Below are positions 49,500 through 57,447 of a stretch of 64,000 nucleotides of DNA, in pieces. The position numbers and the translations under genes were made by a program. Positions within the stretch are counted from its first letter, which is position 1. Each line of letters begins with the position of its first letter. The notes under the pieces were generated by a model. The model was not told where the DNA came from. It was given only the letters and a program-made list of their open reading frames with translations, and did no database searches. Source of the stretch: JAAYYY01 sp964579295 (GTDB lineage Bacteria > Chloroflexota > Anaerolineae > Promineifilales > Promineifilaceae); the NCBI GenBank assembly GCA_964579295.1, contig CAZOGK010000001.1, positions 124,001 through 188,000 of the forward strand. Direction: 5' to 3'.

Positions 49500-52148
49500 A
49501 TGCTCTTGATTCTCACCCACGAAAACGCCGACTTCGACGCGGCGGCGGCCCAGGTGGCGGCGCACAAGCTGCATCCCGGCGCCGTGCCGCTGCTGTCGCG
49601 GCGCGTGAACCGCAACGTGCGCCAGTTCCTGGCGCTCTACTGGGACTCGCTACCCTTCCTGCGCGCCGAGGAGTGGCAGCGGCAGCGTGTGGACCAGGTC
49701 ATCCTGGTCGATACCCAGACCGTTCCCGGCATCCGTGGGCTGCGGCCGGAGACGCCAGTCATGCTCATCGATCACCACTCGCCGGAAGGGATCGATCCGG
49801 CCTGGGAAGCGCAGGTTGAGCAAGTTGGCGCCACCACGACGCTGCTTGTCGAGCGGCTGCAAAAGGCCGGCCTGACGCTCTCTACCGTCGAAGCGACCTT
49901 ACTGCTGCTCGGCATCTACGAAGACACCGGCTCGCTGACCTATGGCACGACCACGGCGCGCGATGCGCGGGCCGCCGCCTGGCTCCTCGACCAGAACGCC
50001 GATCTGGCGACGGTGCGCCGCTTCCTCGACATTCCTCTCTCGGAGGCGCAGCAAGAGCTGTATCGGCGGCTGCAGGCGGGCATGGAGTGGTTGCGCGTAG
50101 AAGGCCATACCATTGCGCTGGCGACGACAACCGCGCCCCCGAACTTCGATGACGAGATCTCCGCCGTGGCGCACCATATGCGTGACGCTCACCACCCGGA
50201 CGGTCTGATGATTCTCGTCCAGCTTCCGCAGCACGTGCAGCTGGTGGCGCGCAGCACCACCGACCAGGTGGACGTCGCCGTCGTCGCCCGCGCGCTGGGC
50301 GGAGGAGGGCACGGGCGCGCGGCGGCGGCGACGATCATGGATCTCTCGCTGACCCAGGCCGCCCGCCGCGTGCGCGAGCTGCTGCCGCAGGCCGTGGAAC
50401 CCATGATGCGGGTGGCTGCAATCATGTCACTTGGCGTGCAGACGCTGCCGGCCAGCACAACCGTCTCCGAGGCGGCAGAACAGATGCAGCGCTTCGGTCA
50501 TGAGGGCTATCCCATCGTCGATCCTGAGAGCGGTCGCCTGGTCGGCCTGCTCACCCGGCGCGCTGTCGATCGCGCCATGCGCCATGACCTGGGTCGCCTG
50601 GAAGTGACGCAGGTGATGAAGAGTGGACATGTGACGGTGCATCCTGCCGACTCCGTAGAGCGCGTGCAGCAGCTGATGATCGAGGAGGATTGGGGCCAGA
50701 TCCCCGTCTTGGCGCCGCCGGTCGAGGATAGCGACGAGAACGGCGCGCCGGAGCGGCTCATAGGCATTGTCACCCGCACCGACCTGCTGCGCCTGCTGGG
50801 CCGGCCGGCTGGTGAAGAGACGGAAGAGAACATACGCGCGCAGCTGGCGATGGGCCTGCCGGCGCCGCTCTGGAAGCTGGTGCAGCGGGTGAGCGAGGCC
50901 GCCGCCGAGCTGAACATGCCCATCTATTTCGTGGGCGGGCTGGTGCGCGATCTGCTCCTCGGGCTGCCGGCGACCGACGTAGACATCGTGGTTGAAGGTG
51001 AAGCGATAGCGCTGGTACAGGAGCTGCGCGGCCGTTACGGCGGCCGCGTGCGCAGCCACGCTCGCTTTGGGACGGCTAAGTGGCTCCTCTCGCGCCCGGC
51101 GTGGCGCCGCCTCGCGCCGCAGGCGGAGCTCGACGCGGCGCCGGCTACCATCGATTTTGTCACGGCGCGCACCGAGTTTTATGAGCGGCCTTCGGCGCTG
51201 CCGGAGGTGGAGCGCGGCTCGATCAAGCTGGACCTGCACCGGCGCGATTTCACGATTAACACCCTGGCTATCCGCCTCGACGGCGCGCACCTGGGCCAGC
51301 TGCTTGACTTCTATGGCGGGAAGCGTGATCTGGAGCGCGGCCTCATCCGCGTCCTGCACAGCCTGAGCTTCATCGACGATCCCACGCGCATTGTGCGCGC
51401 CGTGCGCCTGGAGCAGCGGCTCGACTTCCACATCGAGCCGCGCACGCAGGAGCTGATCGCCGACGCGCTGCCTATGCTGGACCGGGTCACTGGCGACCGC
51501 ATTCGCCACGAGATTGAGCTGGCTTTGCGCGAAGCGTCGCCGAGCCTGGTGCTGCAGCGGCTGGCGGAACTGGGCGTGCTCCATCAGCTTCATCCTGAGC
51601 TGACCTGGGACGCAGCCAATGCGGACCGTTTTACAGAGCTGCAGCAGCTCATGAACGATCCGTTGTGGCGCGAGGCGCTGGCCGGAGAATCCCCAGCTTC
51701 CGTCTACTTCGCCCTCTGGCTGGCGCCGCTTCCGCCTGCGGTGCGCGAGGCGGTGATGGACAGGCTGAGGGTGCGGCGCAGCACTCGCGCCGAGGTAGAG
51801 GGCCTGGTGTTCCTGCAGAAGCGGCTGGCGGCCCTGCCCGATGAACCGCGGCCGAGCGAAGTAGAGCGCGCGCTTCGTCCCTACGCCCCCCATTCGCGCA
51901 TATTGCTGGCGGCGCGGGCAGCCATGGCCGGCGTGCGCGCCGGCGATCTGCTTGAGCGCTATCAGCGCGATTGGCGCCACGTTACGACGGCGCTCGACGG
52001 CAACTTCCTGCGCCAGTCCGGGCTCAGGCCGGGCCCCGTCTATACGGTGCTGCTCGACCGCCTGCTGGCCGCGCGCCTCGACGGCCAGGTCCGCGACGAG
52101 GCCGGCGAACGCGCCCTCCTAATGCGCCTGCTCGAAGAGGAAGAGTAA
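49500..52148 (+). CDS. DHH-CBS-tRNA nucleotidyltransferase multidomain protein
   Basis: An 882-residue protein with three modules. Residues 1-310 are a DHH/DHHA1 phosphoesterase (THENADFD at 6-13, DTQTV at 71-75, DHH at 91-93, GGGGHGRAAAA near 266), like nanoRNase/c-di-AMP hydrolases. Residues about 310-460 are two CBS domains (VHPADSVERVQQLMIEEDWGQIPV in the second). Residues about 475-850 are a class II nucleotidyltransferase: VGGLVRDLLLG and TDVDIVVEGE carry the metal-binding acids, RRDFTINTLAI and DDPTRIVRAVRLEQR follow. This order is known for CCA- or A-adding enzymes in several deep lineages. It can supply CCA to tRNAs such as the tRNA-Leu here, which lacks encoded CCA. The 74 residues encoded upstream in frame are not needed. 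Confidence 0.88.
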   Translation: MLLILTHENADFDAAAAQVAAHKLHPGAVPLLSRRVNRNVRQFLALYWDSLPFLRAEEWQRQRVDQVILVDTQTVPGIRGLRPETPVMLIDHHSPEGIDPAWEAQVEQVGATTTLLVERLQKAGLTLSTVEATLLLLGIYEDTGSLTYGTTTARDARAAAWLLDQNADLATVRRFLDIPLSEAQQELYRRLQAGMEWLRVEGHTIALATTTAPPNFDDEISAVAHHMRDAHHPDGLMILVQLPQHVQLVARSTTDQVDVAVVARALGGGGHGRAAAATIMDLSLTQAARRVRELLPQAVEPMMRVAAIMSLGVQTLPASTTVSEAAEQMQRFGHEGYPIVDPESGRLVGLLTRRAVDRAMRHDLGRLEVTQVMKSGHVTVHPADSVERVQQLMIEEDWGQIPVLAPPVEDSDENGAPERLIGIVTRTDLLRLLGRPAGEETEENIRAQLAMGLPAPLWKLVQRVSEAAAELNMPIYFVGGLVRDLLLGLPATDVDIVVEGEAIALVQELRGRYGGRVRSHARFGTAKWLLSRPAWRRLAPQAELDAAPATIDFVTARTEFYERPSALPEVERGSIKLDLHRRDFTINTLAIRLDGAHLGQLLDFYGGKRDLERGLIRVLHSLSFIDDPTRIVRAVRLEQRLDFHIEPRTQELIADALPMLDRVTGDRIRHEIELALREASPSLVLQRLAELGVLHQLHPELTWDAANADRFTELQQLMNDPLWREALAGESPASVYFALWLAPLPPAVREAVMDRLRVRRSTRAEVEGLVFLQKRLAALPDEPRPSEVERALRPYAPHSRILLAARAAMAGVRAGDLLERYQRDWRHVTTALDGNFLRQSGLRPGPVYTVLLDRLLAARLDGQVRDEAGERALLMRLLEEEE

Positions 52149-52178
52149 AGCGGTAGGTAAAAACCTGACCCACCTCTC

Positions 52179-54554
52179 CTAAAAATTGGAGAGCTGATGC
52201 TCTTCCAATGTGGCCGCGGGGCCGGGCTGCAGCAGTCCCACCGCCTGGTCATGCTCGCTATCCATGAGAATCACCATCTGCCGCGGCGGGCGCAGCTGGG
52301 CCAGGTCGATGACTTTGAGATAGGGCGCCAGACGCTCGTCGGCCGGCACGAGCTCGCTCAGCACGTTGGGCGCCGCGTCATAAAAGTCCCAATCGAAATG
52401 GCTGGCCGGGTTCTGCAGGTGCAGCGGCAGCGAATGAATGCCGCCTTCGACAAGGTCCTGGAAGAAGTGGGTGCCGTAAGAGAGCTCGGGCACGGCGTCC
52501 CCATGCGCGATTGCCATCTCGATGAGGACTTTCGTGTTGAAGATGTCGGCGTAGCCCACGCGCACGCCCAGCTCCAGGTTGGCGCTGCCCCAGCGGCCCG
52601 GGCCCAGTAGCACGAACTGCTCGCCGGCAAGCTTTTCGTTCAGCCGGCCGATGGCCCGGCCGATCTCCAGCCGCGTAGCCTGGCCTTCGATTGTCGCGTA
52701 GCGGCGCGGATCGACGACGACCAGGTAGCGGACCTCCTCGACCAGCCCTTCGGGAACCAGGCCCGAGGTGCGGAAGAGGAGGTCGCTTTCCGGCAGGTCG
52801 GCAGGGATGGTCACCTGCTCGCCCGTATCGCGCTCGCTGAGCGGCCGGCACTGCAGCAGGATAAGGCGGAAGGAAGGGTGCGGCGACCCGGGCAGAATGT
52901 CGATAGCGTACTCGATGTCTACCGGCGTCTGGTAAGCGGCCTCCAGCTGCTCCAGCGACCAGCGCATCAGCCGCACGAAATGGGGATCGCGCACGAGGGC
53001 GTTAAAGGTGAGCACCAGCGAGCGGCAATCCTCCAGGCTGCCAGCCGAAACCAGCTCCTGGATGTAATCTTCCTTGTGTTCGGAGGCGATGTAGCGCAGG
53101 AACGGGTAATCAATCTGCATCACCTTCTGGACGGGCAGTGTCGTCATCTCGTTGGCTTCCAGGTCGATGAGATCGATGAAATGCTGAGAGTAACGGCGAA
53201 TGGCGTCGGCGCTGGATTCTGGACGCAGCCGGGGATGGCTGAGGGAGATCATGCGCGGGTAATCATCACTGACCCGGTCGACGGCGCGCGTGCCCAGCCC
53301 CCACACCAGCCGCAAGAAGCCATCCTCGCGCCGGATCTTGGGGTGCCAGCGGAAAGGATTGGTGCTGAAGCCGACGCCGGCCAGGGTAGGGAAGTAGTAG
53401 CGACCATACCGCTGCCCGTGCACCGGCTGGATGAGCACCGCCATTCGCTCGTCATAGTCGATGAGGCCATGCCGCTCGCGGTAGAGCAACGCATCGGGGT
53501 TGAGGCCGCTGGCGTAGACCCGGCGGATCGCAGTGAGCAGCGCTTCCAGATTCTCCCTGGCCGTTCCCTGATTGGGGCAGAAGTAGCTCTGGTATTTGCC
53601 GGCGAAGGCGTGGCCGAAGTTGTCCTCCAGCAGGCTGGACGAGCGCACGATGAGCGGGGAGTCGCCCACACGCTGCAGCAGCTGGCTGAGCTTCTCCACC
53701 ATAGCCGGCGGGAAGGCGCCGCGCAGATGCGCCTCGACAATCTGCGGAAAATCGGCCCGCATCGCCTCCGCGCCGCGATATTTCTGGTTCATGAACTGCT
53801 GCAGGTTGTTCAGCCTGTGGAACTCGTAGAGCATATCGGTGCCGACGAAGTAGGACTCCGGGATATCGATCTCGACCCGCAGGTCGTCGCCCGCCGCGGC
53901 CAGCGCGCGCTTGAGGATTGTCCAGGCGAGCAGCATGCCGGCCGCCTTGCCGCCAATCTTGCCTTCGCCGATGCGCCGTTCGTAAATGTCGCGCAGGTCG
54001 GCGATGGTGAACACCTTTTTCGCCACGCCGATGTACGGTAGCTGGTCGCTGATCATCCCTTTGATCAGGACGACCTTAATCTCTTCCAGATGGTGGTCGA
54101 CGTGCTCGCGCTCCTCGGGCGGTAGCCGTTCGTAACGTTCTCCCTGCTTAAAGAGCAGCGACCAGGGCGCGATCTCTGGATTGAAGGCCAGGGTACGCGT
54201 CTCCGCCGGCTGCGGCTGCTGCTGCAGCACTTCCTCGATGATCTGTTCAAACAACCGGCGCGGCAGGTTGTAGGCGAAGCAGAAGTCGGTGTGAAACTCG
54301 CGAATGCGCTCCTTCCGCTGCTGCCAGATGGGGGTCGCCTCCATGCTAAAGGGATCGTGTATCCCTTCGCGCCGCTGTGACTCAATAGCAAGCTGGCGCA
54401 CTTCATTCTCGAATGATTCTTCGCTGATCACGCCGCGCCGGAACAGCTCCTCGCGCATCCTCTCCCGTATCTGGTCGCAGAGGATGGGATACTGGGCCAG
54501 CTTGATATAGATGTCGATGGTCGATGTGCTGCTGTGCAGCGGTGGCGTGGTCAC
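52179..54554 (-). CDS. PEP/pyruvate-binding domain protein, paralogue A
   Basis: A 791-residue protein. The start is GTG at 52 kb-side coordinate 54554, placed by AGGAGG 6 nt upstream; the frame extends further but overlaps the neighbour as shadow. After the N-terminal STIDIYIKLAQYPIL segment (about 10-24) and a helical region comes KVFTIADLRDIYERRIGEGKIGGKAAGM, then the ATP-grasp-like N-terminal domain of PEP synthase/PPDK, with IVRSSSLLEDNFGHAFAGKY as the nucleotide-binding core. The C-terminal GPGRWGSANLELGVRVGYAD is another conserved block. The phosphohistidine swivel (GGxxxHA) and TIM-barrel domains of true PEP synthase are absent, so the reaction is unknown. Adjacent paralogue B lies 32 nt upstream on the same strand. 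Confidence 0.8.
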   Translation of the reverse strand: MTTPPLHSSTSTIDIYIKLAQYPILCDQIRERMREELFRRGVISEESFENEVRQLAIESQRREGIHDPFSMEATPIWQQRKERIREFHTDFCFAYNLPRRLFEQIIEEVLQQQPQPAETRTLAFNPEIAPWSLLFKQGERYERLPPEEREHVDHHLEEIKVVLIKGMISDQLPYIGVAKKVFTIADLRDIYERRIGEGKIGGKAAGMLLAWTILKRALAAAGDDLRVEIDIPESYFVGTDMLYEFHRLNNLQQFMNQKYRGAEAMRADFPQIVEAHLRGAFPPAMVEKLSQLLQRVGDSPLIVRSSSLLEDNFGHAFAGKYQSYFCPNQGTARENLEALLTAIRRVYASGLNPDALLYRERHGLIDYDERMAVLIQPVHGQRYGRYYFPTLAGVGFSTNPFRWHPKIRREDGFLRLVWGLGTRAVDRVSDDYPRMISLSHPRLRPESSADAIRRYSQHFIDLIDLEANEMTTLPVQKVMQIDYPFLRYIASEHKEDYIQELVSAGSLEDCRSLVLTFNALVRDPHFVRLMRWSLEQLEAAYQTPVDIEYAIDILPGSPHPSFRLILLQCRPLSERDTGEQVTIPADLPESDLLFRTSGLVPEGLVEEVRYLVVVDPRRYATIEGQATRLEIGRAIGRLNEKLAGEQFVLLGPGRWGSANLELGVRVGYADIFNTKVLIEMAIAHGDAVPELSYGTHFFQDLVEGGIHSLPLHLQNPASHFDWDFYDAAPNVLSELVPADERLAPYLKVIDLAQLRPPRQMVILMDSEHDQAVGLLQPGPAATLEEHQLSNF

Positions 54555-54586
54555 AAACAACCTCCTGGCGGCCCAGTGCAGGCCGC

Positions 54587-56986
54587 TCAGCCAGGCGCCG
54601 GCTGCAGGAAGCCGACTGCACTGTCCTCCGCGCCGTCCATCAGGATGGTCAGGCGGCGCGCGGCGTCGCCGGCCGCCAGGTCGATAACGCGCAGATAATC
54701 GTCCAGCGGGGCGTCCGCCGGCGATAAGGAGGCCAGCACAGACGGGCTTTCGCGAAAGAACGCCCAGTCGATCCGGCTCTCCGGATGTTGTAGATGAATG
54801 GGGAGGGCGTAGATGCCGTCTTCGACGAGATCCTGAAAGAAATGGGTACCGTAGGAGAGCTCCGGCGCGCCGTCTTCGTCGGCGACGGCGACCTCGATCA
54901 GCGCTCTGGTGTTGTAAATGTCGGCATAGGTAACGCGCACGCCGAGGTCCAGGTTGGCGCTGCCCCAGCGGCCTGGGCCAATGAGGATATATAGCTCTCC
55001 CTCCAGCGTCTTGTTCAGCCGGCCGATGGCGCGGCCCAGCTCCAGCCGTGTTGTTGGGTCGCTGAGACGGCGGTATTGCTGGGGGTCGACGAAGACGATA
55101 TAGCGCACGCCCGCGATGCGCCCGTCGCGGATGAGGCCACGGGTGCGGAAAAGCACGCTCTCTTCCGGCAGGTCGGCGGGAATCGTCACCGGCCCGCCCT
55201 CGTCCCGCTGGCTGAGCGGGCGGCACTGTAGAATGTGCAGCTTGTAGTCAGGGTAGGGATAGTTGGGCAGGATCTCGACGGTGAACTCGATATCTACCGG
55301 CGTCTGATAAGCCTGCTCCAGCCGCATCAGCGCCGTGCGCATCAGCTTGACGAACTTGCGATCGCGCGTGAGCGGGTCCAGGGTGATGACGAGCGACCCT
55401 CCCTCATCGACGCTGCCCAGCGAGGTCAGATCTTCCAGATAGTCGCCGCGGTTGACCATGGCGATCTGCCGCAGGAACGGGTAGTCGGCGCTGAGAAGCT
55501 GGTGGACCGGCAGCGTGCGGAAGCGGTTCGCTTCCAGGTCAATGACGTCCACATATCGCTGTGAATAGCGGCGGATCTCGCCGGCGGACATCTCCGGCCG
55601 CAGCGTCGGGTGGCTGAGGGCGACCAGGCGCGGGTAGTCGTCGGCCGACCGCTCGACGGCGCGCGTGCCCAACCCCCAGACGAGGCGCAGCAGGCCGTCT
55701 TCACTGCGGATCTTTGGGTTCCAGCGGAACGGGTTGCGGCTAAAGCCAACGCCGGCAATGTTCGGCAGGAAGTAGCGCCCATAGCGTTGCCCCCGCACAC
55801 GCTGGATGAGAATAGCCATGCGCTCGTCGTAGTCGATAAGACGGTGTTGCTGCCGGTACAGGATCGCGTCCGGGTTGAGCGAGCTGGCATAGATGCGCTT
55901 GATGGCGTCGAGCAGGTCGCGCAGATTCTCTTCGCCGCTGCCCTGGTTAGGCAGAAAATGGCTCTCGTACTTGCCGGCGAAGCTGTGGCCAAAGTTGTCT
56001 TCCAGCAGGCTCGACGAGCGGACGATCAGCGGCGCGTCGCCCAGGTGCCGCAGCACTTCCTGGAGCTGTTCGACAATGCTCGCCGGAAAGCTGCCTTGCA
56101 GATGCTGCTCTACGATGTGCGGGTATTCGGCGCGGATCTCGTCCAGCGGCCGGTATTTCTGGTTCATCAAGTGGTCCAGATTGTTCCGGCGCCGGAACTC
56201 ATAGACGACGTCGGTGCCCAGGAAGTAGGAGTCGGGGATGGCTACCTGCTCGCTGATGTCTGGACCCAGCTCCGGGTCGCGCTGCTGCAGGATCTTCCAG
56301 GCCAGCGACATGCCTGCCGCTTTCCCGCCGATTTTGCCGGCGCCGATACGCCGCCGGTAGATCTGGCGCAGATCGGCGATAGTGAACACCTTCTTCGCCA
56401 CGCCAATGTAGCGCAGCTGGTCGCTGATCATCCCTTTAATCAGGACGACCTTGATCTCTTCCAGGTGGTGATGAACTTTTTCCCGCTCCGGCGGCGCGCG
56501 CCGTTCGTAGATCTCGCCCTGGCGGAAGAGCAGCGGCCAGGGGGCCAGCTCCGGGTTAAAGGCCAGCTCATATGTCTCCTGCGGCGTTGGCTGGGCAGAG
56601 CGCACTTCCTGGATAATCTGCTCGAACAGGTCGTGGGGCAGGTTGTAGCCAAAGTAGAAGTCGGTGTGCATAGCGCGGATGCGTGCCAGACGCCGCGCCC
56701 AGAGCTGGCTCGGTTCCTGCGCGTAGGGATCGTAAAGCCCTTCCCGGCGCTGTGACTCGACGGCCAGCCGCTCGACCTCTTCCTCGAACTTTTCCTCGGC
56801 GACGATGCCGCGCCGGAACACCTCTTCGCGCATCCGCTCCCGTATCTGGTCGGCAAGGATCGGATATTGGGCCAGCTTGATGTAGATGTCGATGGTGGAG
56901 GTGGTGCTGCGCAGCGGGCCCGGCTCCGGCGTGGGGCCGGCGCGGCTGGCGCTCCCGGTGGGCAGGTTATCTGGGGGTTGGTCCAT
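54587..56986 (-). CDS. PEP/pyruvate-binding domain protein, paralogue B
   Basis: A 799-residue protein with the same architecture as paralogue A directly downstream. A Pro-rich N-terminus (about 30 residues) precedes STIDIYIKLAQYPIL. Shared blocks are KVFTIADLRQIYRRRIGAGKIGGKAAGM, IVRSSSLLEDNFGHSFAGKY, RYGRYFLPNIAGVGFSRNPF and GPGRWGSANLDLGVRVTYAD. By hand alignment 45 of 55 residues match between the two near the N-terminus. It has the nucleotide-binding domain of PEP synthase but not the swivel or TIM-barrel domains. The pair looks like a tandem duplication retained as a two-gene operon; the products may form a hetero-oligomer. The GC-rich promoter region is shared with the divergent HIT gene. 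Confidence 0.8.
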   Translation of the reverse strand: MDQPPDNLPTGSASRAGPTPEPGPLRSTTSTIDIYIKLAQYPILADQIRERMREEVFRRGIVAEEKFEEEVERLAVESQRREGLYDPYAQEPSQLWARRLARIRAMHTDFYFGYNLPHDLFEQIIQEVRSAQPTPQETYELAFNPELAPWPLLFRQGEIYERRAPPEREKVHHHLEEIKVVLIKGMISDQLRYIGVAKKVFTIADLRQIYRRRIGAGKIGGKAAGMSLAWKILQQRDPELGPDISEQVAIPDSYFLGTDVVYEFRRRNNLDHLMNQKYRPLDEIRAEYPHIVEQHLQGSFPASIVEQLQEVLRHLGDAPLIVRSSSLLEDNFGHSFAGKYESHFLPNQGSGEENLRDLLDAIKRIYASSLNPDAILYRQQHRLIDYDERMAILIQRVRGQRYGRYFLPNIAGVGFSRNPFRWNPKIRSEDGLLRLVWGLGTRAVERSADDYPRLVALSHPTLRPEMSAGEIRRYSQRYVDVIDLEANRFRTLPVHQLLSADYPFLRQIAMVNRGDYLEDLTSLGSVDEGGSLVITLDPLTRDRKFVKLMRTALMRLEQAYQTPVDIEFTVEILPNYPYPDYKLHILQCRPLSQRDEGGPVTIPADLPEESVLFRTRGLIRDGRIAGVRYIVFVDPQQYRRLSDPTTRLELGRAIGRLNKTLEGELYILIGPGRWGSANLDLGVRVTYADIYNTRALIEVAVADEDGAPELSYGTHFFQDLVEDGIYALPIHLQHPESRIDWAFFRESPSVLASLSPADAPLDDYLRVIDLAAGDAARRLTILMDGAEDSAVGFLQPAPG

Positions 56987-57042
56987 AGACTGTGGCGCCT
57001 CTCGCTTACCATTATGCCAGGGGTAGCCGCTGCGGCAACTGT

Positions 57043-57070
57043 TTGATTTTGGGCCTCGCTGCCCTACAAT
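57043..57070 (+). promoter_or_regulatory. HIT gene promoter
   Basis: TTGATT (57043-57048) and TACAAT (57065-57070) with a 16-nt spacer, 26 nt before the HIT start codon. Confidence 0.55.
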
Positions 57071-57096
57071 GGTGCGGCGGCCAGCAAGGAGGAATG

Positions 57097-57444
57097 ATGG
57101 CTTCTATCTTCACAAAGATCGTCAACGGCGAGATCGACGCCGATATTGTCTATCAGGATGAGCTGGTGACCGCCTTCCGCGACATTAATCCGGCGGCGCC
57201 CATCCATATTCTCATTGTCCCCAACCGCGAGATTGCCACAGCCGCCGACCTGACGCCTGCCGACGAGCAGGTGGCCGGGCGAATGATGATCGTCGCCAGC
57301 CAGGTCGCCGCCCAGGAAGGGCTGGCGGAGAAGGGCTACCGCCTGATCCTCAACTGCAAGGAGCACGGCGGCCAGGAAGTGTCCCATATGCATCTCCACC
57401 TGGTCGGCGGGCGGCCGCTGGGGCCAATGCTGCTGCGGAGATAG
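57097..57444 (+). CDS. HIT family nucleotide-binding protein
   Basis: A 115-residue histidine-triad protein of the HINT/PKCI type, which hydrolyses AMP-lysine or other phosphoramidates of purine nucleotides. Of two adjacent ATGs the second (57097) has better spacing to AAGGAGG. FTKIVNGEIDADIVYQDE and AFRDINPAAPIHILIVP are the family's N-terminal strands; HMHLHLVGGR is the HxHxH active site. It is followed 3 nt after its stop by the DUF3160 lipoprotein gene, so they form one transcript, though no functional link is apparent. Confidence 0.95.
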   Translation: MASIFTKIVNGEIDADIVYQDELVTAFRDINPAAPIHILIVPNREIATAADLTPADEQVAGRMMIVASQVAAQEGLAEKGYRLILNCKEHGGQEVSHMHLHLVGGRPLGPMLLRR

Positions 57445-57447
57445 CTG

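Noticed and set aside
54555..55226. In-frame upstream extension of paralogue A of the PEP-synthase-like pair
   Set aside because: The extension is Arg/Pro-rich, overlaps the real gene of paralogue B in another frame, and AGGAGG plus GTG at 54554 gives the natural start.
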